64,000 bases of DNA from Pseudomonas lactis. GTDB lineage: Bacteria > Pseudomonadota > Gammaproteobacteria > Pseudomonadales > Pseudomonadaceae. Below, piece by piece: positions 1-8,316 of the stretch (within the stretch, counting starts at the first letter, position 1; every line of letters starts with the position of its first letter). Location: NCBI RefSeq assembly GCF_001439845.1, contig NZ_JYLO01000008.1, positions 186,001-250,000 of the forward strand. Direction: 5' to 3'. The notes beneath the pieces are model-generated. The model was given only the letters and a program-made list of their open reading frames with translations. It had not been told where the DNA came from and searched no databases. A program made the position numbers and the translations under genes.

Positions 1-830
1 TGACCGGCCGTGCTGCCGGGGCGTTGGGGGTGTTCGTCGAGCTGATCGAGAACCTGGCGGCCAAGTGCGCAGAAATGCCGCTGCACCTGATGACCCAAAC
101 TGTCATCGAGCAGTCCGGGCTGATCGCCTATCACGAAGCGGAAAAGGGTGAGAAAGGCCAGGCCCGGGTAGAAAACCTTGAGGAACTGGTCAGCGCTGCT
201 CGTGCGTTCGAAAACACCGAGGACGACGAAGAGCTGACGCCGCTCGCCGCCTTCCTGGGCCACGCCTCGCTGGAAGCCGGCGATACCCAGGCCGATGAGC
301 ATGAAGACAGCATCCAACTGATGACCTTGCACAGCGCCAAGGGCCTGGAATTCCCTTACGTGTTCCTGGTGGGCATGGAAGAAGGCCTGTTCCCTCACAA
401 GATGAGCCTGGAAGAACCCGGCCGCCTTGAAGAAGAGCGCCGCCTGGCCTACGTGGGCATTACCCGGGCGATGCAGAACCTGGTGATGACCTACGCCGAG
501 ACCCGACGGCTGTACGGCAGCGAAACCTACAACAAGGTGTCGCGCTTCGTACGTGAGGTGCCGAAGGGGCTGATCCAGGAAGTACGCTTGTCCAACAGCG
601 TCAGCCGCCCGTTTGGCGGTGGCCAGCAACAGAATTCCAGCAGCCTGTTTGCCGGCTCCGAAATACCAGAAACCCCGTTCAGCCTGGGCCAGCAGGTCAA
701 GCATGCGATCTTCGGCGAAGGCGTGATCCTCAACTTCGAAGGCGCAGGCGCCCAGGCGCGGGTGCAGGTGAACTTCGCCGAGGGCAGCAAGTGGCTGATG
801 ATGGGTTACGCCAAGCTCGAGGCTATCTGA
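1..830 (+). CDS. uvrD: DNA helicase II (UvrD), C-terminal part, cut by the window edge
   Basis: This is the C-terminal 275 or so residues of a superfamily 1A 3'-5' helicase; the frame is already open at base 3, so the gene begins upstream. The late helicase motifs are visible: 'QLMTLHSAKGLEFPYVFLVG' (motif V region) and 'EEERRLAYVGITRAMQNL' (motif VI), with the arginine finger in GITRA. The tail ends in a C-terminal Tudor-like segment (FGEGVILNFEGAGAQARVQV), as in UvrD/PcrA. UvrD unwinds DNA in nucleotide excision repair and methyl-directed mismatch repair. A REP doublet follows the stop codon. Rep is the main alternative, but the tail with its 'GVILNFEG' element favours UvrD. Confidence 0.93.
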   Translation, partial: TGRAAGALGVFVELIENLAAKCAEMPLHLMTQTVIEQSGLIAYHEAEKGEKGQARVENLEELVSAARAFENTEDDEELTPLAAFLGHASLEAGDTQADEHEDSIQLMTLHSAKGLEFPYVFLVGMEEGLFPHKMSLEEPGRLEEERRLAYVGITRAMQNLVMTYAETRRLYGSETYNKVSRFVREVPKGLIQEVRLSNSVSRPFGGGQQQNSSSLFAGSEIPETPFSLGQQVKHAIFGEGVILNFEGAGAQARVQVNFAEGSKWLMMGYAKLEAI

Positions 831-840
831 ACCCCATTCC

Positions 841-942
841 TGCAGGAGCGAGCTTGCTCGCGAAGAACGCCCAGACAATGCGTTCATCCAGAATGCCCGC
901 GTGATCGTTGACGATTTTCGCGAGCAAGCTCGCTCCTACGGG
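841..942. repeat. REP doublet (group I), inverted pair
   Basis: Two inverted copies of a palindromic core (GGAGCGAGCTTGCTCGCGAA and its complement) are separated by about 50 bases, just after uvrD. The pair can fold into a long hairpin (REPIN form). The same core recurs at 2530-2630 and 28470-28566. Such elements in fluorescent pseudomonads are dispersed by RAYT transposases; none is encoded here. Confidence 0.88.
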
Positions 943-1114
943 AAGATACGGCCGCGCCCTTGTATTTCACGCGTGCGGGCCAATATCTGTAATTAGTCCT
1001 ACAGACCCTTCGGATTTGGTCTTACGCAAAAGCCCGAAACATTATGCCGCTAGCCACTGCCACGACACCTGTGCAACATGGCGCGCGTGCAATCCACAAA
1101 TGGGAATTCCCTAT

Positions 1115-1981
1115 ATGAAACGTTTTCTTAGCATCGCCATGGCGTTGTGCATCGGCCTGACGATGAGCCTCGACGCCAACGCCAAACGCTTCGGTGGCGG
1201 CAAAAGCTCGGGCGCGGCACCGACTCACCAGACCAGCCAAATGGCTCCATCCGCCGGTGCGGGCGGTGCTGCGGCGACTGCAGGCGCAGCCGGTGCCGCT
1301 GGCGCTGCTGCCAAGGCCGGCGGTGCTTCGCGCTGGCTGGGCCCACTGGCCGGCATCGCCGCCGGTGGCCTGCTGGCGTCCATGTTCATGGGCGACGGCT
1401 TTCAGGGCATGCAGATCTTCGACATCCTGATCATGGGCGTCATCGCCTTTTTGGTCTTCCGCTTTATCGCCGCCCGTCGCCGCAAGCAGCAGGAGCACCT
1501 GGCTCCAGCCGGCGCGCCAATGCAGCGTGAAGCGTTCGAACAGAAGCCTGCCATGGGTTCGATCTTCGGTGGTTCGGCAGCTCCTGCCGCCCGTCCGGTG
1601 ATCAACGCACCGGCCTGGTTCAACGAAGAGCGTTTCGTCGAAGCGGCCCGCAGCCACTTCCAGTCCCTGCAACAGCACTGGGACGCCAACGAAATGGACA
1701 AGATCTCCGAGTTCGTGACCCCGCAGCTGTTGGAGTTCCTCAAGCGCGAACGTGCCGAGATCGGTGACGCCTTCCAGTCGACCTACATCGACGACCTGCG
1801 CGTACAGCTCGATGGCGTGGATGATCGCGCCGACAAGACCATCGCCACCCTGACCTTCAGCGGTGTGTCGAAGTCCTCGCGTTTCGACCAGGGCGAAGTG
1901 TTCAGCGAAAGCTGGAACATGGAACGCGCCCAGGGCGACGACCAGCCTTGGCTGGTCGCCGGTATCCGCCAGAACGGTTAA
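1115..1981 (+). CDS. Tim44-like domain membrane protein
   Basis: A 288-residue protein. The chosen ATG gives an N-terminal signal-like segment (MKRFLSIAMALCIGLTMSL, then Ala-Asn-Ala); an in-frame ATG 15 bases upstream is possible, and the frame is open further up, but only this start puts the hydrophobic segment first. A GGGAA 8 bases upstream could bind the ribosome. After a Gly/Ala/Ser-rich linker comes a membrane segment at about residues 85-120 (including LIMGVIAFLVFRFIAARRR), then a C-terminal Tim44-type domain (from 'PAWFNEERFVEAARSHFQSL' on). In mitochondria this fold tethers the import motor to the membrane; the bacterial role is not established. A strong terminator follows. It appears to be a single-gene unit. 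Confidence 0.85.
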   Translation: MKRFLSIAMALCIGLTMSLDANAKRFGGGKSSGAAPTHQTSQMAPSAGAGGAAATAGAAGAAGAAAKAGGASRWLGPLAGIAAGGLLASMFMGDGFQGMQIFDILIMGVIAFLVFRFIAARRRKQQEHLAPAGAPMQREAFEQKPAMGSIFGGSAAPAARPVINAPAWFNEERFVEAARSHFQSLQQHWDANEMDKISEFVTPQLLEFLKRERAEIGDAFQSTYIDDLRVQLDGVDDRADKTIATLTFSGVSKSSRFDQGEVFSESWNMERAQGDDQPWLVAGIRQNG

Positions 1982-2009
1982 TACCTGCGCGGTTGAGCAA
2001 GCGGTAACA

Positions 2010-2036
2010 AAAACCCCGGACATGTCCGGGGTTTTC
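2010..2036 (+). terminator. Rho-independent terminator of the Tim44-like gene
   Basis: A perfect 18-base palindrome, CCCCGGACATGTCCGGGG at 2014-2031, is flanked by A4 on the left and T4 on the right. It begins 29 bases after the stop codon of the Tim44-like gene. Confidence 0.9.
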
Positions 2037-2116
2037 TATTTCACGGTTGCACTTATAGCGAGCTACTGTATAAAACGCCCCTATAAACCGCGCCATCTAG
2101 CAAGAGGATCCCGGCC

Positions 2117-2524
2117 GTGGAAGAAATCATCGAACAACTGCGTGAAGCCAACGAACCGGTCCCGGTTCCTTTGGAGCTGCCTGACGAAGACCAACTGGTG
2201 GAAATCGAAGAACAACTGTTCATCGACATCCCCTTTGTCTTCCGCGAATTCCTGCTGACCGTCAGTGACGTGGTCTATGGCAGCCTGGAGCCAGTGACCG
2301 TCACCGACCCGCAGTCCCACACCTACCTGCCTGACGTTGCCGCCAACGCCTGGGATGCCGGTGTTGATCGCAGCCTGATCCCTATCTGCCAGGACGGCGA
2401 TGACTACTACTGCGTCGAAGAAGACGGCACCGTGGTGTTGTGGTCTGCCGAAGAAGAACTCGTCCAGGAAGAAACCTGGGAATCGGTGTGGCACTGGGCG
2501 CGGGACGTCTGGCTGGAAAGCTGA
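2117..2524 (+). CDS. SMI1/KNR4 family protein
   Basis: A 135-residue, very acidic protein beginning at a GTG codon with an AGAGGA ribosome-binding site about 8 bases upstream. The layout ('LVEIEEQLFIDIPFVFREFL' early, then 'YLPDVAANAWDAGVD', 'LIPICQDGDDYYCVEEDG' and a C-terminal 'WESVWHWARDVWLES') matches the SMI1/KNR4 (SUKH) fold, in which conserved aromatic and acidic residues line a binding groove. Some SUKH proteins are immunity proteins to contact-dependent toxins; no toxin gene is next to this one, and single housekeeping-like copies of this type are common in pseudomonads. Function is not known. Confidence 0.82.
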   Translation: MEEIIEQLREANEPVPVPLELPDEDQLVEIEEQLFIDIPFVFREFLLTVSDVVYGSLEPVTVTDPQSHTYLPDVAANAWDAGVDRSLIPICQDGDDYYCVEEDGTVVLWSAEEELVQEETWESVWHWARDVWLES

Positions 2525-2529
2525 GTCCC

Positions 2530-2630
2530 TTGTAGAAGCCGAGCTTGCTCGCGAGAAACCTGAGGGCGCCGCTTTGTGTCAGGTTTCCCGCGTTATCGTT
2601 AACAATCTTCGCGAGCAAGCTCGCTCTACT
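2530..2630. repeat. REP doublet (group I), inverted pair
   Basis: Inverted arms (GCCGAGCTTGCTCGCGAG on the left, CTTCGCGAGCAAGCTCGCTC on the right) sit between the convergent SMI1/KNR4 gene and the antiporter gene. The left arm has diverged slightly from the other group I copies. Confidence 0.85.
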
Positions 2631-4383
2631 GTGTATCCTTGTGGTTATCCAGCGTCTCCAGCAACGCAACCTGCATCCGCGTATGCACACGGATAAACCA
2701 GCGCCAGAGCACTGCAGCCACCGCCGCCGTGACCACGGCAATCAGCACCAGCAACTTGTTGGTCGGCAGAATACTGGCCGACAAGGCTGCCAATAGCAGG
2801 AAGATTACCAGCAGCGACAAGATCGGGATCAGCTCGGCAATCACCCGTCGCACACGCTGGGTATGCCGTCCGGCCATTTCCGGCTTCACGCTCATCTCCG
2901 CCAGCAGCATCGACAACGCCTTGAGCTTGCGATACGCCGCAATCAGAAACGGCAACGACACCAGCAGCGCCCCGCCCCAGATCAACGCCTTCTGCCAGCT
3001 CTGATCGCTGACCCAGCCCTCCAGATACCCACCGATGCGCTCCGCGAAAAAGCTGCCGGCAAAGAAGATCGCGATCACCAACGCCAGGTTTACCCCGACC
3101 TGCAGGATGATCTTGCGGATCATCGCGGCCAACATCGCCCCCTCGCCCTGAGGCGAAATGCTGCGCAGCCATTCGCCATACATGCCGAACACTCGGCTCA
3201 TACGCTTGGGCATCACCGCCGCGATCTTCAACGACAGTGGGTCCGCGCCACGAATCAGGTAGGGCGTGAGCAGCGTGGTGATCGCCGAAACGGCCACCGC
3301 CACGGGGTACAGAAAGTCGCTGGTGACCTGCAGGGTCATCCCCAGCGCCGCGATGATGAAAGAAAACTCGCCAATTTGTGACAGCCCCATACCCACCCGC
3401 AGCGAGGTGCGACCATCGTTGCCGGCGATAAACGCGCCCAGCCCGCAAGACAGCATCTTGCCCAGCACCACGGCCACGGTGATCACTGCAATGGGCCAGG
3501 CGTATTGCAGCAGGATCTGCGGGTCGATCATCAAGCCAATCGCCACGAAGAAAATTGCGCTGAACATGTCGCGAACGGGCTCGATCAGGCCCTCGATCTT
3601 AATCAACTGGCGGGATTCAGCCATGATCGCGCCAATCAGAAAGGCCCCGAGCACCATGCTGTATTCCAACTTCACCACCAGCAGGCAGAAACCGAAACAC
3701 AGGCCCAACACGGTGATCAGCAGCATCTCGTTGCTTTCGAACTTGGCCACATAGGCCAGCAGGCGCGGCACCAGCAAAATACCAATCACCAGGGCGACGA
3801 TCATGAACAACGAGAGCTTGCCGACCGTGGAGAACACCTCGCCGGAGCTGACCGTGCCACTGACGGCAATGCTCGACAGCAAGGCAATGATGCCGATACC
3901 CAGGATGTCCTCGACAATCAGCACGCCGAAAATCAGCTGGGCGAACCGCTGGTCTTTCATCTTCAGGTCGTTGAGGGCCTTGACGATAATGGTGGTCGAG
4001 GAGATCGCCAGGATCGCGCCGAGGAACAGCGAGTCCATGGTGCTCCAATCGAACCAGCGGCCGATCTCGTAGCCGATCCAGATCATCAGCACGATTTCCA
4101 GGAACGCCGCGATAAACGCCGTAGCTCCTACCTTGAATAGCTTGCGCAGGCTGAATTCCAAGCCCAGACAGAACATCAGGAAGATAACCCCCAACTCGGC
4201 CAGGGTCTTGATCGTGTCTTCGTCGTGGATCAGGCCAAACGGCGGGGTGTGGGGGCCGATAATGAAGCCGGCGACGATGTAGCCCAACACCACCGGCTGC
4301 TTGAAGCGGTGAAACAGGATGGTGACCACCCCTGCCACCAGCATGATCACGGCCAAGTCCTGGATAAAGCTGATGGCGTGCAT
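2626..4383 (-). CDS. Monovalent cation:proton antiporter, CPA2 family (KefB/YbaL-like)
   Basis: A 585-residue inner-membrane protein. The ATG chosen (4383) is preceded by AAGGAG at a good distance; a longer open frame upstream has no comparable site. The first 400 residues show the CPA2 transporter core with about a dozen membrane segments: 'FKQPVVLGYIVAGFIIGPHT', 'ELGVIFLMFCLGLEF', the discontinuous-helix motif 'AISSTTIIVKAL', 'LIVEDILGIGI' with the conserved Asp, and 'GLSQIGEFSFIIAALG'. The C-terminal third has further hydrophobic segments (about 430-560) and no Rossmann-like RCK/TrkA-N nucleotide-binding domain, unlike KefB/KefC. It likely exchanges K+ or Na+ for protons. The exact ion cannot be read from sequence. 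Confidence 0.9.
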   Translation of the reverse strand: MHAISFIQDLAVIMLVAGVVTILFHRFKQPVVLGYIVAGFIIGPHTPPFGLIHDEDTIKTLAELGVIFLMFCLGLEFSLRKLFKVGATAFIAAFLEIVLMIWIGYEIGRWFDWSTMDSLFLGAILAISSTTIIVKALNDLKMKDQRFAQLIFGVLIVEDILGIGIIALLSSIAVSGTVSSGEVFSTVGKLSLFMIVALVIGILLVPRLLAYVAKFESNEMLLITVLGLCFGFCLLVVKLEYSMVLGAFLIGAIMAESRQLIKIEGLIEPVRDMFSAIFFVAIGLMIDPQILLQYAWPIAVITVAVVLGKMLSCGLGAFIAGNDGRTSLRVGMGLSQIGEFSFIIAALGMTLQVTSDFLYPVAVAVSAITTLLTPYLIRGADPLSLKIAAVMPKRMSRVFGMYGEWLRSISPQGEGAMLAAMIRKIILQVGVNLALVIAIFFAGSFFAERIGGYLEGWVSDQSWQKALIWGGALLVSLPFLIAAYRKLKALSMLLAEMSVKPEMAGRHTQRVRRVIAELIPILSLLVIFLLLAALSASILPTNKLLVLIAVVTAAVAAVLWRWFIRVHTRMQVALLETLDNHKDTQ

Positions 4384-4666
4384 GGCGAGGGGCTCCTTGA
4401 GGGTGCCGGCACTTTTCCCACTTCCGGCCGCGCCTTTGAAGGGTCGGAAAAGTCTGCCTTGATCGTAAGAAAAGCCCTGAGAAGGGCTTTTGAAGGGTAA
4501 CACCGCGACTTCTGCTGGAAAGCCGGTGCAATATATGGAAACAGATCGCTGCGCGCGTGACGGCAAGCCGCCTGACGGCGTCCCGTTAGGGATGGCGCTG
4601 CAAAGACTTTGAGTACCCGCAGAGGTGCCTTCCCCCCAACCAATGCCTACAACCCGTGAGTGTGCT

Positions 4667-5152
4667 ATGGAACCCGGAAACGCCCAGCTGTCGATGACGG
4701 TACTGATGACCCCTGACATGGCCAACTTCTCTGGCAATGTGCACGGCGGCACGCTGCTCAAGTACCTCGACGAAGTGGCCTACGCCTGCGCCAGCCGTTA
4801 TGCCGGTCGTTATGTGGTCACGCTGTCGGTGGACCAGGTGATCTTTCGCGAGCCGATCCATGTCGGTGAACTGGTGACCTTCCTGGCGTCAGTCAACTAC
4901 ACCGGCAATACGTCGATGGAAGTGGGCATCAAGGTGGTGACCGAGAACATCCGTGAGCGCTCGGTGCGCCATACCAACAGCTGCTTCTTCACCATGGTGG
5001 CCGTGGATGACCAGCGCAAACCTGCCGCTGTACCGCCGTTGCAGCCGCAGAACAGCGAGGACAAGCGCCGCTTTGTGCAGGCCCAGCAGCGTCGGCAGAT
5101 TCGCCAGGAATTGGAAAAGCGCTACCGGGAAATCAAAGCCGACGCGCCGTAA
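4667..5152 (+). CDS. Acyl-CoA thioesterase, hotdog fold (YciA/BACH type)
   Basis: A 161-residue hotdog-fold enzyme that would hydrolyse acyl-CoA to free acid and CoA. The family signature is clear: 'MTPDMANFSGNVHGGTLLKYLDEVAYACA', read here as the 'NVHGGTLLKYLDEVA' catalytic-helix region with the conserved Asp, followed by 'VTLSVDQVIFREPIHVG' and 'VRHTNSCFFTMVAVDD'. The ATG at 4667 begins at the usual distance from this motif; an in-frame ATG further up would add a non-conserved leader. The C-terminal tail is charged and helical. It is divergent from the antiporter gene and followed by a REP doublet. Substrate chain length is unknown. Confidence 0.9.
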   Translation: MEPGNAQLSMTVLMTPDMANFSGNVHGGTLLKYLDEVAYACASRYAGRYVVTLSVDQVIFREPIHVGELVTFLASVNYTGNTSMEVGIKVVTENIRERSVRHTNSCFFTMVAVDDQRKPAAVPPLQPQNSEDKRRFVQAQQRRQIRQELEKRYREIKADAP

Positions 5153-5180
5153 ACTCCAAGCGGTGAATCAACTCAAAAAA

Positions 5181-5270
5181 GTGTGGGAGCGGGCTTGCCC
5201 GCGATAGCAGTGGTTCAGTCGACATCTCTTTGACTGAGACTCCGTCATCGCGGGCAAGCCCGCTCCCACA
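5181..5270. repeat. REP doublet (group II), inverted pair
   Basis: Arms GTGGGAGCGGGCTTGCCCGC and its inverted partner flank about 45 bases between the thioesterase gene and the 3' end of pdxY. Group II copies recur at 19101, 34411 and 37721. Confidence 0.88.
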
Positions 5271-5285
5271 TTGGGATCTGTGTCA

Positions 5286-6158
5286 TTACAGGCTGATCGG
5301 TGTGGCTTCGAAGCGCACACGCGGATGGGCAATACGGTCCTGGGCCCGCACCAGTTCCAGTTCATAACTGGCGCAGGCCTGGGTTTCCAGCAGCACTTCA
5401 TGCACGGCCGCGGCGGTGAATTCAAAGGCAGCCACCAGGCTATCCCCCAACAGCACCCGCGCCAGGAACAGCCCGGACGTCAGGTCGCCCACGCCCACTG
5501 GCTGACGTGGAAACGCCAGCAGTGGCCGACGTAAGTGCCAACTGCCATCAGCCGTCACCAACAGCATTTCAAACCCTTCTGGCAGTTTGCCTGGGTAATC
5601 CAGGTGCTTGACCAGCACCGCCTTGGGCCCACGCGCCAGCAATGCCTTGGCCATCGCCAGGCAATCGAACAGCGATTGCGGCTTGCGCCCGGCAAAACTG
5701 TCCAGCTCCAGTTGGTTGGGGCACAGGAAGTCCGCCATGGCGGCAGCCTCGTCCAAAAGGAAATCGCTGACCTCCTGCGGCACGATGCAACCCTTTTCCG
5801 GGTGGCCCATCACCGGGTCGCACAGGTACAGCGCCTTGGGGTTGATCGCCTTGATGCGCGCCACACCGCTGAGGATGGCGCGGCCCTGGTCTGCACTGCC
5901 CAGGTATCCGGACAGCACCGCATCACAATTGCCCAGTTCACCAATCGCGGCAATACCCTCTACCAGCGCAGGAATTTGCTGCGGCGCCAACACTTCGCCC
6001 GCCCACTGTCCATACTGTGTGTGGTTGGAGAACTGCACCGTGTTGAGCGGCCAGACGTTCACCCCGACCCGCTGCATGGGGAACACGGCGGCGCTGTTTC
6101 CGGCGTGGCCGAAGACCACATGAGACTGGATCGCAAGCAGGTGAGGTGTACGTTTCAT
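5286..6158 (-). CDS. pdxY: Pyridoxal kinase PdxY
   Basis: A 290-residue ribokinase-superfamily enzyme of the vitamin B6 salvage pathway; it phosphorylates pyridoxal to pyridoxal 5'-phosphate in the cytoplasm. The N-terminus 'LLAIQSHVVFGHAGNSAAVF' is the substrate-binding signature of PdxY/PdxK. The region 'DPVMGHPEKGCIVPQEVSDF' follows, and 'PVGVGDLTSGLFLARVLLG' contains the GxGD-like anion hole and catalytic Asp. The length fits PdxY (about 287 residues). It is read alone, convergent with the thioesterase gene. Confidence 0.95.
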   Translation of the reverse strand: MKRTPHLLAIQSHVVFGHAGNSAAVFPMQRVGVNVWPLNTVQFSNHTQYGQWAGEVLAPQQIPALVEGIAAIGELGNCDAVLSGYLGSADQGRAILSGVARIKAINPKALYLCDPVMGHPEKGCIVPQEVSDFLLDEAAAMADFLCPNQLELDSFAGRKPQSLFDCLAMAKALLARGPKAVLVKHLDYPGKLPEGFEMLLVTADGSWHLRRPLLAFPRQPVGVGDLTSGLFLARVLLGDSLVAAFEFTAAAVHEVLLETQACASYELELVRAQDRIAHPRVRFEATPISL

Positions 6159-6275
6159 GCGGGAGATTTCCGTAAAACCGTTGAATTTCTGGCCGAGCAG
6201 TATGCGACTAAACGCAGCCTGTACGACAGACCGGCGACACAGTTAAGCTGCGCTCACTTTGTTGGAGTTCATGGA

Positions 6276-6671
6276 ATGCTGACCCTGGGAAACATCTTCG
6301 TCTTGATGCTGCTGGCCACCGGCGCCGCCTGGGTTTGGCACAACCACGGCCTGCGTGAACGGGCGTTGGCGCGGGTCAAGCAGCATTGCGCCAAGCTCGA
6401 TATCGAGCTGCTTGACGGTGCCGTGGCGCTCAAACGCATCGGTTTCGTCAAGGATGCCAATGGCCGTCGACGCCTGGCGCGCATCTATAATTTCGAGTTT
6501 ACGGTAACCGGCGAAACCCGGCATGCCGGGGTCATCACCCAATTCGGCGCCCACAGCGCGCAGATCGAACTGGCGCCCTACCCGTTCGAAACCAAAGAGC
6601 CGCTGCCCAGCGCCGAGATCATCGAATTGAGCCAGTGGCGCCAGGACCACGCCAGCAAGAAACATCAGTAA
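6276..6671 (+). CDS. DUF3301 domain-containing protein
   Basis: A 131-residue protein with one N-terminal membrane segment (about residues 3-21, LTLGNIFVLMLLATGAAWVW) followed by a soluble domain with 'LRERALARVKQHCAKLDIEL', 'GRRRLARIYNFEFTVTG' and 'SAQIELAPYPF', which is the DUF3301 pattern. The ATG at 6276 is used because the nearby ATG at 6271 is out of frame and stops at once; GGAG lies 8 bases upstream. The 3' end overlaps the convergent cobW-like gene by 7 bases. The family is conserved in gammaproteobacteria, often beside cobW-like genes, but its function is unknown. Confidence 0.85.
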   Translation: MLTLGNIFVLMLLATGAAWVWHNHGLRERALARVKQHCAKLDIELLDGAVALKRIGFVKDANGRRRLARIYNFEFTVTGETRHAGVITQFGAHSAQIELAPYPFETKEPLPSAEIIELSQWRQDHASKKHQ

Positions 6672-7636
6672 CGGCAGGCTGCCAGGGCGCTCTGCAATGC
6701 GGCCACGTCCTGTGGTGCGCTGAAGATCAATTCAACACGTGAATCGCGCCGCCAAGCGCTGGGTTGCCAGTGCAGTGGACTATTATCCACCGCGTTGGCG
6801 GACACCCAGCCGTCAACACTGTGGATAACCAATTTGGCCCGGCGCCAGCCCAAACTCGATAGCCACTGATGCAGACGGCTAACATCGAATCGCTGGCTTG
6901 GGTGCCAGCGCCAGCCGATGCTCCAGCCGCCCTCCTGGCTCTGACTCAGACAGATCGGCAGCCCCGGGTCGCTCCAGATCGCCGGCATTTGCCCCACCGC
7001 TTCAGGAACGCCGAAATTATCCACAGCTACTTGGGCCTGTGCTTTCAAACCGGGCAACCGGTCGAGTGGCAGTTGCGCCTGGCGTGTCCAATGGAGCGGG
7101 CAATTGGGTAATTGCGCTTCAATCGCCTGACGTTGCGCTGCGGTCAGCGTCTCGTCCTTGTTCAGCACCAGCAGGCCGGCACTGGTCAACGCCTCCTGTT
7201 GTGCCTGCGGCAACGGCTTGCCGGCCGCCAGAGCCTGGGCATCGAGTACCAGCACGCAAGGCTGCACGGCCAGCACGCCTTGCCATGGTGCCTGCCGCAG
7301 TTGCTTGAGCAATTGCGCTGGATGGCCCAAGCCTGAGGGCTCGATAAACAGCCGATCCGGCTTGGCCTTACGCAACAAACGGCCCAGCCCTACCTGGAAT
7401 GGTGCACCGTTCACACAGCACAAACAGCCGCCCGCCACCTCACCCAAGGCGATACCTTCATCGTCTTGTGTGAGTAGGGCTGCGTCCAGGCCGATCTGGC
7501 CGAACTCGTTGATCAGCACCGCCCAGCGCTCGTTGGCCGGGCGCTGGGCAAGCAGGTGCTTGATCAGGCTGGTCTTGCCGGCGCCCAAGGGCCCGGCAAT
7601 CACATGGGTAGGAATGTTCTGCAGCATAAGAGGCAT
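6665..7636 (-). CDS. COG0523 (CobW/ZNG1-like) GTPase, putative metallochaperone
   Basis: A 323-residue G3E GTPase. Walker A is GPLGAGKT (residues 15-22) and the metal-binding CxCC motif is GGCLCCVNG (Cys71, Cys73, Cys74). A CobW C-terminal domain follows (from 'EGGWSIGWRWHPSQRFDVSR'). Such proteins insert or deliver metals, and several are induced by zinc starvation. This gene is the last of the leftward operon dksA2-zigA-DUF1826-cobW, 35 bases after the DUF1826 gene, so its expression is probably Zur-controlled from 9987. It differs strongly from ZigA in the same operon, so the two probably serve different client proteins. A second in-frame ATG three codons in is an alternative start. Confidence 0.88.
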   Translation of the reverse strand: MPLMLQNIPTHVIAGPLGAGKTSLIKHLLAQRPANERWAVLINEFGQIGLDAALLTQDDEGIALGEVAGGCLCCVNGAPFQVGLGRLLRKAKPDRLFIEPSGLGHPAQLLKQLRQAPWQGVLAVQPCVLVLDAQALAAGKPLPQAQQEALTSAGLLVLNKDETLTAAQRQAIEAQLPNCPLHWTRQAQLPLDRLPGLKAQAQVAVDNFGVPEAVGQMPAIWSDPGLPICLSQSQEGGWSIGWRWHPSQRFDVSRLHQWLSSLGWRRAKLVIHSVDGWVSANAVDNSPLHWQPSAWRRDSRVELIFSAPQDVAALQSALAACRY

Positions 7637-7671
7637 GGTTCAGGCCGTTTAGAGCGTTTGATCCTACGCGG

Positions 7672-8316
7672 TTATGCCAGCCAATCCAGCGTCAGGATCA
7701 ACCGTCGCTCATCGGCCTTGAGCGCCGGCGAGCGGTGGATCAGGCCATGCCCTTCATTGCCGTGCCATTTGGTGCCTTTGAGCAGCGCCACCTCACCGCA
7801 ATGGATCTGCTCGATGCGCTCCGTGGGCTCGGCATCCACCTGGCTCAATGCGCGCCGGTCCATGACGCCTTCACGCAACCATTGGCTGCCGATACCGGCG
7901 TAGGTGGTGATCAGCCGAACCGGTACGTGATCGACGTGAAAACGCGGGCACATGGCCTTGTCCAATAGCCGTAGACGCACGCCGATGCGCTTGGCGCCCA
8001 GCAGGCAGGCGAATGCACTGATCAGCCACGACACATCGGCGATAAACCCATCGTAGCCTTCAAGATCGCGACAGCTGGACGCCAAACCCTGCAAGTTCGG
8101 CACGGAGTCTTCGCTAACCAACTCGACCACCAAGGACTCGGCCAACGGTTCATTGAGCGCCACCAGCAAAGCGCCAAACTCAGCGATATGCAGGGGCAGT
8201 TGGCGCTGCCAGATGGCCAGGTTGACGCCGTCATTGAGGATATCGGACAGCGCCAGCGGCGTTTCCCCATGTGTCTGGCGGATGACGGGGCGCAGGGGGA
8301 TGACCGGGGCCAACAT
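7672..8316 (-). CDS. DUF1826 protein, zinc-regulon member
   Basis: A 214-residue protein of the DUF1826 family, found next to COG0523 GTPases in zinc-responsive clusters. No signal peptide is seen. Conserved-looking metal-ligand residues are 'CPRFHVDHVPVRL' (Cys123, His127, Asp129, His130) and, near the end, 'GTKWHGNEGHGLIHRSP' (His185, His190, His194) followed by arginines. The HxD...H spacing resembles the facial triad of Fe(II)/2-oxoglutarate oxygenases; this is an inference from residues only. The start overlaps the zigA stop by one base, which indicates translational coupling. It lies in the dksA2 operon under the Zur box at 9987. Confidence 0.82.
   Translation of the reverse strand: MLAPVIPLRPVIRQTHGETPLALSDILNDGVNLAIWQRQLPLHIAEFGALLVALNEPLAESLVVELVSEDSVPNLQGLASSCRDLEGYDGFIADVSWLISAFACLLGAKRIGVRLRLLDKAMCPRFHVDHVPVRLITTYAGIGSQWLREGVMDRRALSQVDAEPTERIEQIHCGEVALLKGTKWHGNEGHGLIHRSPALKADERRLILTLDWLA

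Noticed and set aside
1022..2023. Long minus-strand open frame (333 codons) over the Tim44-like gene
   Set aside because: It mirrors a real plus-strand gene with signal peptide and Tim44 domain; the translation is low-complexity and has no family features. High GC produces such frames.
2117..2524. SMI1/KNR4 protein as an immunity gene of a contact-dependent toxin system
   Set aside because: No toxin, Rhs, CdiA or VgrG gene and no second immunity gene lie near; it stands alone.
5535..6275. Upstream extension of the DUF3301 frame to 378 codons
   Set aside because: The extra part is antisense to pdxY; the ATG at 6276 has a ribosome-binding site and begins with the membrane segment.
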